Positions 1-8,305 of a stretch of DNA of 64,000 bases are shown in pieces. The notes under the pieces were generated by a model. The model had not been told where the DNA came from and did not search any database. It saw only the letters and a program-made list of their open reading frames with translations. The stretch's first letter is position 1; each line of letters starts with the position of its first letter. Origin of the DNA: Polyangium jinanense (GTDB taxonomy: Bacteria > Myxococcota > Polyangia > Polyangiales > Polyangiaceae); NCBI RefSeq assembly GCF_028435365.1, contig NZ_JAGTJJ010000053.1:20778-84777 (forward strand), in the 5' to 3' direction. A program made the position numbers and the translations under genes.

Positions 1-12
1 CCTGAGACATCG

Positions 13-753
13 TCATGCCCCGCCCTTGCTCGATCGCGGCCCCCGCGGCAACCGCGAACGACCTTTTCCCGCGGCCTTCTTCGCCGGCGCCTTTGCGCTC
101 GGCGTAGCAAAACCCCCCGATCCATCGAGCGGCGCCGGGCAAACGTCGCGCACCCTGCAGCCTTTGCACTCTCTCCCAGACCAGATCCGATCGAACGCCT
201 CCTGCATCTCGTCGAGCAGCACGTCGTCGTCCGTCAGGATCCCCGCCTCGAAATTGCGCCGCCCCTCGCCTTTCGCGCCGAGCCCCGCGCCCGTCAGGTT
301 CGCCGATCCGAGGTACAGCGCCGCGCCGTCGACCGCGATCATCTTGAGGTGCACGCGCGGACAGCGTCGCATCGCGAGCCCACCTGCGAAGAGCTCCTCG
401 TGCCGCGCGAGCTCCTCGCGAAACGCGCGTGACGGCACGCCCGCGTGAAGCAGCCTGAGCTCCACCCCGCTCTGCGCGAGGCCCCGCAAGACATCCAGCA
501 ACGACACGTATCGTCCCCGCGCGCGCGCCCGCGATCCCACGGGCGCCTCCACGCGCAGCTCCTTCACGTTCGCCGTCGCGATCCACACGCTCACGCGCGC
601 CGACGCGAGCACGCGCTGCACGAGCACGTCGTAATGCGCGCGGTCCCGGAGCAAGCGCAGCTCGACGCGCCGGCCGCCCAGGCTCAAGGCGACGTGGCCT
701 CGACTGAGAGGTGCGTTGCGAGGATCGACCGCACGTCGTCCGGCATCGGGCAC
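13..753 (-). CDS. PLD-like domain protein, single HKD motif
   Basis: Phospholipase D superfamily protein of 246 residues with one HKD-type module: HLKMIAVD (H-x-K-x4-D) followed by the GSANLTG segment. Superfamily members cut phosphodiesters as dimers of such half-sites, so this is probably a nuclease or phosphodiesterase, but the substrate cannot be read from sequence. A C-terminal Cys cluster (CKGCRVRDVC) could bind a metal. It ends in a basic, low-complexity tail rich in Lys, Arg and Ala. The annotated start is GTG and overlaps the upstream thioesterase gene by about 70 bp. No better in-frame start with a ribosome site was seen, so the N-terminus is uncertain. It is the last gene of the leftward group that begins near 4.2 kb. 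Confidence 0.75.
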   Translation of the reverse strand: MPDAGRRAVDPRNAPLSRGHVALSLGGRRVELRLLRDRAHYDVLVQRVLASARVSVWIATANVKELRVEAPVGSRARARGRYVSLLDVLRGLAQSGVELRLLHAGVPSRAFREELARHEELFAGGLAMRRCPRVHLKMIAVDGAALYLGSANLTGAGLGAKGEGRRNFEAGILTDDDVLLDEMQEAFDRIWSGRECKGCRVRDVCPAPLDGSGGFATPSAKAPAKKAAGKGRSRLPRGPRSSKGGA

Positions 754-1109
754 GACGCCATCACGTCGAGGTTCGTCGTGACGATCGTGTGCTCCACCAT
801 CGCCACGAGCACGGAGCCCTCGTCACGCAGCATCCGGTACCGCAGCGTCGCGCTTCGGTTCCCGAGGTGTGCCGTGCTCGTCTCGATCCGCAGCACCTCG
901 CCGTACCGCGCCGGCGCGCTGAACGACATGTTCACCTTCACCGCGGGCAAACCTACGCGCCGCTTCACGATGAGGTGCGGATATCCCCCGTCGAGCCCCC
1001 CGAAGAAGTGCTCCATCGCCTCGTGGGCGAAGCCGAGGTAGTGCCCGAAGAAGACGATGCCTGCGGCGTCGACCTCCTCGAACTTGATCGGCCTCACGAA
1101 GGCGATCAT
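684..1109 (-). CDS. Acyl-CoA thioesterase, hotdog fold (YbgC/4-hydroxybenzoyl-CoA thioesterase type)
   Basis: 141-residue single-domain hotdog thioesterase, predicted to hydrolyse an acyl-CoA in the cytosol. The N-terminus carries the family signature: residues FEEVDAAGIVFFGHY, in which the D-x-x-G-x-V spacing before the aromatic/Tyr region marks the 4-hydroxybenzoyl-CoA thioesterase/YbgC active site. The length is normal for the family. The gene sits 4 bp downstream of the DUF3501 gene and overlaps the following PLD-like gene, so all three are probably co-transcribed. The acyl substrate is unknown. Confidence 0.85.
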   Translation of the reverse strand: MIAFVRPIKFEEVDAAGIVFFGHYLGFAHEAMEHFFGGLDGGYPHLIVKRRVGLPAVKVNMSFSAPARYGEVLRIETSTAHLGNRSATLRYRMLRDEGSVLVAMVEHTIVTTNLDVMASCPMPDDVRSILATHLSVEATSP

Positions 1110-1113
1110 GGCT

Positions 1114-1689
1114 TCAAGCGAGATCCTCGGCGAGCTTCGTGATCGACGCGGGCCCGAGCTCGGTCCGCACCATGTACCGCGGATGATCCACGCGCACCGC
1201 GACCTTCGCCGTCTTCGCGCGGATCGCCGCGACCGCGTCCTCGGAGAGCTTCACCTTGAAGTAGTGCACCGCCGTCGTCCGGTCCGGCATCACGCCCTTC
1301 GGATCACTCTTCGCGGGCGCGCGCACGCCGTCGATCTCCACGCTCACGCAGCCTTCGAGGCCCCGGAGCTCGATCAGCATGCGGTCGCGGACCACGGCGT
1401 CCGGGATCTCCACGAACAAGGTCAGGCTCAGCTCGCCCGGGGCCGGGATCAGATCGTTGTACGTATCGAGCTCGTGCTTGATCCCGCTCTCGCTCGTGAT
1501 GCGCTCGGTGCGCAGCATCTCCTGGATCTGCAAGAGCACCGAGTCCCGGTTCTCGAACACCCCCGACATCTGCTCGCCGAGCTTCACCCGCCGCGGCCGC
1601 TTCTCCTCGATGACGCGCGCCCGGAACCTCGCCCGGATCTGCTCGTAGTCGCCGAGGGGCAGGATCTCGCTCCGATCGATCGGTCGCAT
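1114..1689 (-). CDS. DUF3501 family protein
   Basis: 191-residue protein recognised as DUF3501 from its N-terminus (MRPIDRSEILPLGDYEQIR) and the conserved RRVKLGEQMSGVFENRDSV segment. DUF3501 genes are known neighbours of heterodisulfide-reductase-like Fe-S proteins and rubrerythrins. The same trio occurs here, supporting a role in a peroxide or redox stress module, although no biochemical function is established for the family. It begins 20 bp after the Fe-S protein gene ends and lies 4 bp before the thioesterase gene, consistent with one operon. Confidence 0.85.
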   Translation of the reverse strand: MRPIDRSEILPLGDYEQIRARFRARVIEEKRPRRVKLGEQMSGVFENRDSVLLQIQEMLRTERITSESGIKHELDTYNDLIPAPGELSLTLFVEIPDAVVRDRMLIELRGLEGCVSVEIDGVRAPAKSDPKGVMPDRTTAVHYFKVKLSEDAVAAIRAKTAKVAVRVDHPRYMVRTELGPASITKLAEDLA

Positions 1690-1709
1690 CGCTCTCTTCT
1701 CCTCCAGGA

Positions 1710-3089
1710 TCAGGCTCGTTTGGCCTTCGTCGTGGGTTCGGCGCCCTCGGCCGGCAAGAGCCCGTAGGCACGCGCGAGCGCCTCGATCGGGTGGAGAACG
1801 TGCTTGCCCGTCTCCTTCACCACGCGCAGCCCTGCCAGCGTGCAGTCACTCACGACCATGTCCGGCTCCGTGTCCGACACGCCGCGCACGAGCTTCTGCG
1901 CGTAGCGGCGCCCCGTCTCGTAGTTCGCCGCCTTCATGCCCCACGTCCCGTCGACGGCCGAGCACTGCTCGATCACGCGCACGTCCGTGTCGGGCACGAC
2001 GCCGAGCACGCGCGCGCCGGGAAAACCGACCTTCTGCGCGCGCAGGTGGCAGGCCGCGTGATAGGCGACCTTGCCGAGCTTCTCCGGGAACTCGCGCACG
2101 AGCTTCTTCTCGCGGCCGAGCTTCACCAAGAACTCCATGAGGTCGATCGTCGCCGCCGCGACCTCCTTCGCCTCGGGCGTCGGCAAGTACTCCGCCCACT
2201 CCTTCTTCATCGTGTAGCCGCACGTCGGCCCCGGCACGACGATCGATCGGCCCGCGCGCACGTGCGGCAGCAGCAGCTCCACGTTGTGCCGGATCTTCTC
2301 GGTCGCGGCCTTCACGTCGCCGCCGTCGAGGTTCGGCATCCCGCAGCACGTCAGCATCGCGCCGCGATCTTCCCCCGCGCCGGGGTAGCGCACGCGCACG
2401 CCGTTGTGCTCGAGCACGCGCACCGTCGCGTGCGCCACGTTCGGCACGTTGTACTCGCCGTAGCAGGTCGCGAAGAGCACGACCTCGCCGTTCTTCCCCG
2501 CGTTCTCGGCCGGCTCGTGATCCGCGAACCACTCGCCGAACGTCACCTTTGCCATCGGCGGCAGCGGGAACTCCGCCGAGATCCCCGTCACCTTCTCCTG
2601 CACCTTGCGCACGAGGCTCGACGCGAGGACGAAGTTCGAGATCGGCGCCATCACGCCCCCGCCCACGGCGCCGATCGCCTGCGGCTCGCCGAGGATCTTG
2701 TCGACGAACGTGATCCCGTCGCGCGCGGCGCGGTTCGCTCGTTCGCGGGCCATGAGCCGCGGGAAGTCGAGCATCTCCGACGAGCTCTCGTCAGGCGTGT
2801 ACGGGCACTTGATATAACAGAGCTTGCACTGCCAGCAGGCGTCGCTGACGGCCTTGATGTCCGCGTCGTCGATGAGCTCTGCGCCCTCGGCGCGGCCCGA
2901 CTCGATCGCCTTGTCGACCCGGTTGAACAGCTCCGGGAACGAGCCGCAGTAGTTCACGCACATGCGGCACTCGTGGCAGATCTGGAACGCGCGGCGCAGC
3001 TCCGCCTCGAGATCGCGCGCGTCGTAGTAGCGCGGATCGTGCGGGCTCGTCGCCGGCGGGGCCTTGGGCTTGCGGGGGATGACGCTCAC
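1710..3089 (-). CDS. Heterodisulfide-reductase-like Fe-S protein (GlpC/HdrD type)
   Basis: Cytoplasmic iron-sulfur protein of about 459 residues. The N-terminal part has two ferredoxin-type clusters ([11 protein letters not shown] and [11 protein letters not shown]), each a C-x2-C-x2-C-x3-C motif for a 4Fe-4S centre. The C-terminal half has CCG-like cysteine motifs ([33 protein letters not shown]) of the HdrD/GlpC/LutA family. It is expected to pass electrons between a donor and rubrerythrin or another partner. I prefer the GTG at 3087-3089 because GGAG lies about 13 bases upstream; an upstream start would add 16 residues of basic, unconserved sequence. It is grouped with DUF3501 and rubrerythrin. 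Confidence 0.85.
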   Translation of the reverse strand: MSVIPRKPKAPPATSPHDPRYYDARDLEAELRRAFQICHECRMCVNYCGSFPELFNRVDKAIESGRAEGAELIDDADIKAVSDACWQCKLCYIKCPYTPDESSSEMLDFPRLMARERANRAARDGITFVDKILGEPQAIGAVGGGVMAPISNFVLASSLVRKVQEKVTGISAEFPLPPMAKVTFGEWFADHEPAENAGKNGEVVLFATCYGEYNVPNVAHATVRVLEHNGVRVRYPGAGEDRGAMLTCCGMPNLDGGDVKAATEKIRHNVELLLPHVRAGRSIVVPGPTCGYTMKKEWAEYLPTPEAKEVAAATIDLMEFLVKLGREKKLVREFPEKLGKVAYHAACHLRAQKVGFPGARVLGVVPDTDVRVIEQCSAVDGTWGMKAANYETGRRYAQKLVRGVSDTEPDMVVSDCTLAGLRVVKETGKHVLHPIEALARAYGLLPAEGAEPTTKAKRA

Positions 3090-3203
3090 GGCTTGCTCTC
3101 GTCTCCGGTTCGTCCGGGCAAAGGGAAGGGCCGCCAAAGGCGCGGCAGGCGCGCGGGAGAGCGAGCGGTTGCCGCTCGCCCGCGCGCCCCGCGGCGCACT
3201 CGA

Positions 3204-3626
3204 TCAGAAGTCGAGCGTATCGAGGGCCTTCGCGAAGCGGCCCGCGTGCGACTTCTCGGCCCTCGCGAGCGTCTCGAACCACTCGGCGATGTCGTCGAAG
3301 CCCTCCTCGCGGGCCGTCTTCGCCATGCCCGGGTACATCGTCTCGTACTCGTGCGTCTCGCCGGCGACGGCGGCCTTGAGGTTCTTCTCCGTGTTGCCGA
3401 TCGGCAGGCCCGTGGCGGGATCGCCGGCCGCCTTCAGGTAGTCGAGGTGGCCGTGCGCGTGGCCCGTCTCGCCGTCGGCCGTGTCCTTGAAGAGGCCCGC
3501 GATCTCGGGGCGCCCTTCCACGTCCGCGACCTTGGCGAAGTAGAGATAGCGGCGGTTCGCCTGCGACTCGCCGGCAAACGCGTCCTTCAGGTTCTGGTGG
3601 GTCTTGCTTCCTGCGAGGTTCGCCAT
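3204..3626 (-). CDS. Rubrerythrin-like diiron protein
   Basis: 140-residue four-helix diiron protein, expected to reduce hydrogen peroxide in the cytoplasm. The Glu/His ligands are arranged in two repeats: [13 protein letters not shown] and [10 protein letters not shown] in the first half, [11 protein letters not shown] and [10 protein letters not shown] in the second. The C-terminal rubredoxin domain of classical rubrerythrins is missing, so the electron donor must be separate. The adjacent Fe-S protein is an obvious candidate, by inference. It lies 54 bp downstream of the Fur/PerR gene, which fits peroxide-responsive control. Confidence 0.9.
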   Translation of the reverse strand: MANLAGSKTHQNLKDAFAGESQANRRYLYFAKVADVEGRPEIAGLFKDTADGETGHAHGHLDYLKAAGDPATGLPIGNTEKNLKAAVAGETHEYETMYPGMAKTAREEGFDDIAEWFETLARAEKSHAGRFAKALDTLDF

Positions 3627-3680
3627 GGGATCTCGTCTCCTTCGTACTTCGGAACGATGGGGAGGAACTGCGTGGTGAAA

Positions 3681-4181
3681 CTATCGTGGTTTGCCCGCGC
3701 GCGTACGGGCAAACGTGGGTTCGTCCGCGGCGCAGGCCTCGCACAGCCCGCGGTAGATGCGCTCCACGGCGCGCAGGGAGAACCCGGGCGCGGCCGCGTT
3801 CACGCAGGGCGCGAGCTCCGTGATCGGCTCGCCGTTCGCGCACGAGGGCACGTCGCGCACGAGCCCGCAGCGATCACACACCGCGTGGTTGTGCGGCGTC
3901 ATGTTCGCGTCGAAGCGCGCTGCGCCCGGTGACAGGCTCAAGGACACGCAGAGCCCTGCCGCGGCGAGCGCGTCGAGCGTGTTGTATACGGTCGCGAAGC
4001 TCATCGTCGGCATCGCGGGGCGAAGCCGCTCGAAGAGCTCCTGGGCCGTCGGGTGCGTCGGGTCGCCCGCGAGCTCGCGCGCGATGGCCAGCCGTTGCGG
4101 CGTCAGCTTGAGGCCGGAGGCCCGGACGCGCGCCAGCATCTCGGCGAAACGTGCTTCGGCCTCGGGGCACGCGTTCGGCAC
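3681..4181 (-). CDS. Fur family regulator, PerR-like
   Basis: Metal-dependent DNA-binding repressor of the Fur family. It contains the winged-helix segment [16 protein letters not shown], the recognition region [18 protein letters not shown] and the metal/dimer segment [12 protein letters not shown] with a C-x2-C pair. Its position in front of rubrerythrin suggests a PerR-type peroxide sensor rather than an iron regulator (inference). The reading frame is open further upstream, but that extension covers a Fur-box-like palindrome and is unconserved. I chose the GTG at 4179-4181 (166 aa); the ATG at 4137-4139 (152 aa) is equally possible. Neither has a strong ribosome site. Confidence 0.85.
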   Translation of the reverse strand: MPNACPEAEARFAEMLARVRASGLKLTPQRLAIARELAGDPTHPTAQELFERLRPAMPTMSFATVYNTLDALAAAGLCVSLSLSPGAARFDANMTPHNHAVCDRCGLVRDVPSCANGEPITELAPCVNAAAPGFSLRAVERIYRGLCEACAADEPTFARTRAGKPR

Positions 4182-4194
4182 GTCCGCTGGATAC

Positions 4195-4209
4195 TTAGAA
4201 ACTTTCTCA
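4195..4209. promoter_or_regulatory. Fur/PerR-box-like 7-1-7 palindrome
   Basis: TTAGAAA-C-TTTCTCA is an inverted repeat with 7-base arms around one base (6 of 7 positions complementary), the geometry of Fur and PerR boxes. It is unusually AT-rich for this genome and lies just upstream of the Fur-family start, so autoregulation of the operon is likely. The call is based on sequence pattern only. Confidence 0.5.
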
Positions 4210-4361
4210 GCTGCAAGGCCTCCTGAGTTGAGGAAAATCCCTACACTTACCGGCGTCAGCGACCCCCCTAGGGGCGGCAGGGGGCAGAAGAAATCGTGGA
4301 CAACCTCACGAGTTTTGCCTGGCGCACGATCTACGGGCCTCTCGAACACGCGTGGACGGCC

Positions 4362-4390
4362 TTGCCAGACAAAAAACCGACTGACATACT
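4362..4390 (+). promoter_or_regulatory. Probable sigma70-type promoter of rpsU
   Basis: A TTGCCA -35 element and a CATACT -10 element are separated by 17 bases, about 140 bases upstream of the S21 start. The spacing is ideal, and the AT-rich stretch stands out against the background. Confidence 0.45.
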
Positions 4391-4527
4391 GTCGCCCCCT
4401 CGCGAACCGGGTTCACGTACACGTGTGCCTGTGCGCTGCGGGGAAACCGGAAAACGAGGACGACAACGCCCCGCGCGGCCCGGGGGAACAGGGCCCGCAC
4501 GACGGAAACGAGAGGACGCGTTCAGAG

Positions 4528-4752
4528 ATGCCTACCGACGCCATTCAGTGCAAACCGCTCGAGGTCGCCGTGGGCGACAAGGGAATCGAGCGCGCGATCA
4601 AGCACCTCAAGCGGAAGATGGCCGCGGAGGGCATCCTTCGTGAGCTCAAGAGGCGCCGGCACTACATGAAGCCCTCGGTCAAGCGCCGCAAGAAGGCGTC
4701 CGAGGCTGCCCGCCGCCGCCGCAAGCGGTCCAAGATGGACGTGATGCAATAG
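4528..4752 (+). CDS. rpsU: 30S ribosomal protein S21 (bS21)
   Basis: 74-residue small basic ribosomal protein that helps initiation on the 30S subunit. It contains the S21 core: VAVGDKGIERAIKHLKRKM, then LRELKRRRHYMKPSVKRR and an Arg/Lys-rich tail. The ATG at 4528 gives the usual family length; the same frame is open far upstream but has no S21 similarity there. It is transcribed alone, with a promoter-like sequence upstream and a terminator-like hairpin downstream. Confidence 0.95.
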   Translation: MPTDAIQCKPLEVAVGDKGIERAIKHLKRKMAAEGILRELKRRRHYMKPSVKRRKKASEAARRRRKRSKMDVMQ

Positions 4753-4814
4753 CCCGGCGGCGCGTCCGCGCGCCTCCTGGTAACCCGGCGCGCCTCCGCG
4801 CGCCTCGGGCCATC

Positions 4815-4860
4815 GACGATGACGCCGGCCGCTCCGAGGAGTCCGGCGTTTCGTCGTTTT
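4815..4860 (+). terminator. Terminator-like hairpin after rpsU
   Basis: A long imperfect stem (ACGCCGG paired with CCGGCGT, extended by GACGA/TCGTC and an inner CTCC/GGAG) is followed by TTTT. It lies between rpsU and the glycosyltransferase and probably ends rpsU transcription. Confidence 0.5.
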
Positions 4861-4868
4861 GTTCGACC

Positions 4869-5936
4869 TTGAAGCATCTCGTCGTCACCACCTCCTATCC
4901 CGCGAGCGACGCCGATCCCTCGGGGCACTTCGTCCGCGCCGAGGCACGCGCGCTCGCACGGCAAGGCCACGAGGTGCACGTCGTCGCGCCCGGCGGCTCG
5001 CCGTTCGACGAACCCACGCGGGATCCCACGACGCCCTCGCTCCACGTGCATCCGGCAGGCGGAGGCGCGCTCTTCGGATGGCCTGGCGCGCTCGATCGCG
5101 CCCGCCGCGAGCCCACGCGCTTGCTTCACGCGCTCCCCTTCGCCATCGCCGCGCGCGCGCGTGCCTCTGCGATCGGCCCCGTCGATCGCGCCATCGCGCA
5201 CTGGATCGTCCCCTCGGCTGTGCCGATCCTCCTCGGTCTTCCCGCGCCGATCGAGGTCGTCGGCCACGGCGCCGACGTGCGCCTCCTCTGCGCGATGCCC
5301 GCCGCCGCGCGCATCCTCATCCTGCGCTCGCTCCTCGATCGCGACGCCTCCTTCCGCTTCGCCGCGGCGTCCTCTCTCGACGCCCTCTCGCGCGCCTTGC
5401 CCACACCGCTTGCTGCGCGCCTCGAACGCGCCTCCCGCGTCGAGCCCGTCCTCCTCGATCTGCCCGACGTCACGACGCGCGCGTGCATGCTCCGCGCCTC
5501 GCTCGTTCCACCTCCGTCCGCGGACAAACTCGTCGTCGCCGCGGGCCGCCTCGTCCCTTCGAAGCGCGTCGACCTCGCGATCGAGGCTGCGACCTCCGCG
5601 TCGATGTCGATCGTCGTCGTTGGAGACGGTCCTCTGCGGGGCGAGCTCGAAGCTCTCGCGCGTGCGCATCATGCCGACGCGCGGTTCGTCGGCCTCGTGC
5701 CGCGGGACGAAGCTCTTGCGTGGATCGCCGCGGCCGACGTGCTCCTGCATGCCTCCGCGGCAGAGGCTGCGCCCACCGTCGTGCGTGAGGCGCGCGCGCT
5801 CGGCGTGCCCGTCGTCGCGTGCGCCGCCGGAGACGTCGCCGTGTGGGCTCGCCACGACCCTGGCCTCGTCGTCGCCGTGCCCGACGTCCGGGCCCTTTCG
5901 GCCGCGCTCCGGGCTGCCGCGACTGCGCGTTCGTAG
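4869..5936 (+). CDS. Glycosyltransferase family 4 (GT-B fold)
   Basis: 355-residue GT-B glycosyltransferase. The N-terminal Rossmann half opens with KHLVVTTSYPASD and contains an acceptor-side loop (SGHFVRAEARAL). The C-terminal half carries the nucleotide-sugar segment AAGRLVPSKRVDLAIEA, VVVGDGPLRGELEALA and the donor-binding ADVLLHASAAEAAPTVVREA, equivalent to the E-x7-E region of family 4. It probably transfers a sugar to a cell-surface polymer or lipid; donor and acceptor are unknown. The start codon appears to be TTG with no clear ribosome site, so the first residues are uncertain. It ends shortly before the tRNA-Pro promoter. Confidence 0.85.
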   Translation: MKHLVVTTSYPASDADPSGHFVRAEARALARQGHEVHVVAPGGSPFDEPTRDPTTPSLHVHPAGGGALFGWPGALDRARREPTRLLHALPFAIAARARASAIGPVDRAIAHWIVPSAVPILLGLPAPIEVVGHGADVRLLCAMPAAARILILRSLLDRDASFRFAAASSLDALSRALPTPLAARLERASRVEPVLLDLPDVTTRACMLRASLVPPPSADKLVVAAGRLVPSKRVDLAIEAATSASMSIVVVGDGPLRGELEALARAHHADARFVGLVPRDEALAWIAAADVLLHASAAEAAPTVVREARALGVPVVACAAGDVAVWARHDPGLVVAVPDVRALSAALRAAATARS

Positions 5937-5986
5937 GGCGCCCCCCCGAATTTGGGACGGACGTACAAAAGCGACGAACGTGGCTC

Positions 5987-6014
5987 TTGCAATCCTCGAC
6001 AGTTCGACTAGGGT
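5987..6014 (+). promoter_or_regulatory. Probable tRNA-Pro promoter
   Basis: TTGCAA and TAGGGT hexamers are separated by 16 bases, ending about 40 bases before the mature tRNA 5' end. Confidence 0.4.
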
Positions 6015-6054
6015 GCCGCCTCGCGATGCGGGGCACACACCACGCAGAGCGGCT

Positions 6055-6129
6055 CGGGGCGTAGCGCAGCCTGGTTAGCGCACTTGACTGGGGGTCAAGG
6101 GGTCGGTGGTTCAAATCCACTCGCCCCGA
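6055..6129 (+). tRNA. tRNA-Pro (anticodon GGG)
   Basis: Complete cloverleaf. Acceptor arm CGGGGCG pairs with CGCCCCG. The D arm contains GCGCAGCCTGGTTAGCGC. The anticodon stem CTTGA/TCAAG encloses the loop CTGGGGG, with anticodon GGG at 6090-6092. The T arm is GGTGGTTCAAATCCACT. The discriminator base is A, and CCA is not encoded. It decodes CCC and, by wobble, CCU. Confidence 0.95.
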
Positions 6130-6130
6130 C

Positions 6131-6172
6131 AAGGTCCGGAGGATGAACGTCCTCCGGACCTTTCGGTTTTTT
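6131..6172 (+). terminator. Rho-independent terminator of tRNA-Pro
   Basis: A perfect 13-bp stem (AAGGTCCGGAGGA with TCCTCCGGACCTT) with a six-base loop, followed shortly by six T residues. Confidence 0.85.
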
Positions 6173-6290
6173 GTGCTTCGGAATGAACGAGACGCGGACG
6201 AAGGCCGTTCGCGCCTCGGCGCGTCGTGCCTTCAGGATCCGTCTGTCTGGGGGATGGGAAGAAACGCGCGGCCGCTCGTGCCGCGCAGGC

Positions 6291-6773
6291 TCACTTGAAG
6301 CCGATGCGGAAGTTGACCGGGCCGCAATCGGGCGCGTCCTCCATTGACAGCGTCACCTCGTGCCGGCCGGGGTCGCCCGTCACCGTCAGGCTGCCGCCCG
6401 TGCTGCGGTCGCCCTTGTCGCCAATGCCGATCGGCAGGTCGAGGGCCGCGCCCGCGCCGTTCCAGTTCAGGCGCAGCGTCGCCGTCGTCTGCTGATCGAC
6501 GGGGCTCAGGTTCTCGCCCTTGAACTCGATGACCAGACGCTCGGCGTTGGCGATGTCCGAGCGGAACGTCGCCTTGGCGCCGCAGTTCATGCGGAAGCGG
6601 TGCGTATCTCCGCGCTTGATCGACAGCGCCGCGGAGGGCGGAGGCTGAAACGCGTCGCCCTTCTTCGGCGGCGGAATCTTCACGACGATGCAGCCCGTAG
6701 ACGCCGCGGCGAGGAGACCGAGCGTCGCGATACGCGCGGCCCCGGAAAGAATCGCGGAAACCTTCTTCGACAT
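6291..6773 (-). CDS. Putative lipoprotein, unknown function
   Basis: 160-residue exported protein. The N-terminus MSKKVSAILSGAARIA is followed by a hydrophobic stretch ending in AAASTGC, a plausible but non-canonical lipobox, so lipid attachment at that Cys is likely. The mature part has no recognised domain; it is rich in beta-type sequence and contains two further Cys (NCGAKAT and PDCGPV) that may pair. The ATG at 6773 was chosen because GGAGG lies 8 bases upstream. The gene faces the tRNA-Pro gene convergently. Confidence 0.7.
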   Translation of the reverse strand: MSKKVSAILSGAARIATLGLLAAASTGCIVVKIPPPKKGDAFQPPPSAALSIKRGDTHRFRMNCGAKATFRSDIANAERLVIEFKGENLSPVDQQTTATLRLNWNGAGAALDLPIGIGDKGDRSTGGSLTVTGDPGRHEVTLSMEDAPDCGPVNFRIGFK

Positions 6774-6928
6774 GACAAGCGCCTCCATCGAGCCCGCCGT
6801 CCCCCTCCGCGCCCGTGCGGGTACGGATCGGCGGCTACCATTTCGCGTATAAACGACGCCGGGTGGAAGATCCACTCTTTCACGCTCTCCGTGGCGCCCC
6901 TCGCGCTTCGTAGTATCGTCTGCGTCCC

Positions 6929-7417
6929 ATGGCCGAATCCACCCCCGATCTCCGCGACTTGCCCAAAGACCGCGCCTACGACGAATTGGACCGCACGCTC
7001 GAAGCCGTCCTCGCGGGCCTCTCGGATCCCATCGCGGCCATGGCCACGATGAGCGCACTCCTGCATCACGGCTTCGGCCATCTCTGGACCGGTTTCTACC
7101 GCGTCGTCGCCCCCGACCTCCTCCGCGTCGGTCCTTATCAAGGCACGCTCGGCTGCCTCGAAATCCCCTTCGGAAAGGGCGTCTGCGGCGCCGCGGCAAA
7201 GGAGCGTCGAACGGTCGTCGTCCCCGATGTCCACGCCTTCCCCGGCCACATCACGTGCGACGCCCGTTCCCGCTCCGAAATCGTCGTCCCCGTCCTCGAT
7301 GCCTCGGGCGCGCTCCTCGCCGTGCTCGACATCGACTCCGACCGCCCCGCCGCCTTCGACGACGAGGACCGGCGCCGCCTCGAAGCCATCGTCGCCTGGT
7401 TCGCCCGCACGGCCTGA
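6929..7417 (+). CDS. msrC: Free methionine-(R)-sulfoxide reductase (GAF fold)
   Basis: 162-residue GAF-domain enzyme that reduces free methionine-R-sulfoxide. The catalytic cysteines of the fRMsr/YebR family are all present: Cys76 (GCLEI), Cys86 (GVCGAAA) and Cys110 (HITCD), within the conserved GPYQG, PFGKGVCG and FPGHITCDARSRSEIVVPV motifs. The length matches the family, which separates it from generic GAF sensors. It acts in the cytosol in oxidative-damage repair and probably depends on thioredoxin. It is divergent from the lipoprotein gene at 6291 and followed by a CHAP-like gene. Confidence 0.92.
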   Translation: MAESTPDLRDLPKDRAYDELDRTLEAVLAGLSDPIAAMATMSALLHHGFGHLWTGFYRVVAPDLLRVGPYQGTLGCLEIPFGKGVCGAAAKERRTVVVPDVHAFPGHITCDARSRSEIVVPVLDASGALLAVLDIDSDRPAAFDDEDRRRLEAIVAWFARTA

Positions 7418-7462
7418 AGGCGCATCTTCCCTCTTCGCAGCCCTTCCCTTACACTCGGCCGC

Positions 7463-8272
7463 ATGCTCCGCCCCACCTTGCGAATGCCGTCCGGATATCC
7501 CGACGCGGCGCCGCATCTCCGCGACGAGGTCCGCGTCCTGCAACGCGAGCTCAAGCGCTGGGCGTATTCCATGAGCCCCGACGGCCAGTTCGGACCGCGG
7601 ACCGATGCCGCCGTGCGCCATTTCCAGCGCAAGCGTGGCCTCAAGGACGACGGCATCGTCGGACCGCGCACCTGGGACGCCGTCCTCGATCCCGACGCGA
7701 AGGCCATTGGCGCGAGCTTTCAGTATCAACCCGCCGGCGCCCCGGATCCCACCCCCTCCACGCCCGCGCGGCCGGCGCCCGCCACGCCCAAACCCTCCGA
7801 GCCCGAGCCGGCCCCGGCCAATCCCGGCGCAGGCAACGCCTCGTGGATGGCCATCGCGCGCAAGGAAGAGGGCACCCGCGAGACCTCGGGGAAGGCGGCC
7901 AATCCGCGCATCGTCGAGTACCACGCGACGACCACGCTCCGCGCGAAGTCGGACGAGATCGCGTGGTGCGCCTCGTTCGTGAACTGGGTGCTCAAGAAGG
8001 TCGGGATCAAGGGCACGAACTCCGCCGCCGCGGCGAGCTGGGTGAAATGGGGTTCGCCCACGACCGCGCGCCAGGGCGCGATCACCGTCATCTACAATGC
8101 CAGCGCCGCAAATTCGTCCTTGTCGACCTCCGGCAATCACGTCGGATTCCTGGTTCGCGAGACGAACACCCATTACGTGCTCCTCGGCGGAAACCAGTCG
8201 AACTCCGTGAAGGAATCGAGCTTCGCCAAAACGAAATGGCGGCTCAAGGCCTATCGCTGGCCGTCTTCCTGA
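7463..8272 (+). CDS. Peptidoglycan-binding + CHAP-like (TIGR02594-type) hydrolase
   Basis: 269-residue protein in three parts. Residues about 15-75 form a PG_binding_1 domain (EVRVLQRELKRW ... FGPRTDAAVRHFQ). Residues about 92-125 form a Pro/Ala linker. The C-terminal part is a cysteine amidase/peptidase-like domain with the candidate catalytic Cys in WCASFVNWVL, His in GNHVGF and a polar third residue in LLGGNQSNSV. Such proteins cleave cell-wall peptides. No Sec signal peptide is visible, so export may be by another route, for example as a secreted effector or a lytic enzyme. It is followed by the fold-back repeat. Confidence 0.8.
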   Translation: MLRPTLRMPSGYPDAAPHLRDEVRVLQRELKRWAYSMSPDGQFGPRTDAAVRHFQRKRGLKDDGIVGPRTWDAVLDPDAKAIGASFQYQPAGAPDPTPSTPARPAPATPKPSEPEPAPANPGAGNASWMAIARKEEGTRETSGKAANPRIVEYHATTTLRAKSDEIAWCASFVNWVLKKVGIKGTNSAAAASWVKWGSPTTARQGAITVIYNASAANSSLSTSGNHVGFLVRETNTHYVLLGGNQSNSVKESSFAKTKWRLKAYRWPSS

Positions 8273-8305
8273 GGGGGACGCCTCGCGTCCCCCTCTCATC
8301 CAGGC

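Noticed and set aside
4182..4349. N-terminal extension of the Fur-family regulator by up to 56 residues
   Set aside because: The extension is not conserved in character and includes the Fur-box-like palindrome, so it is more likely upstream regulatory DNA.
4753..4812. Two near-identical GC-rich stretches directly after rpsU
   Set aside because: Short direct duplication of simple GC sequence, with no structure beyond the terminator already listed.
4662..6038. An open frame of about 450 codons antisense to the glycosyltransferase and rpsU
   Set aside because: It overlaps two well-supported genes and contains only Arg/Gly/Ala-rich sequence.
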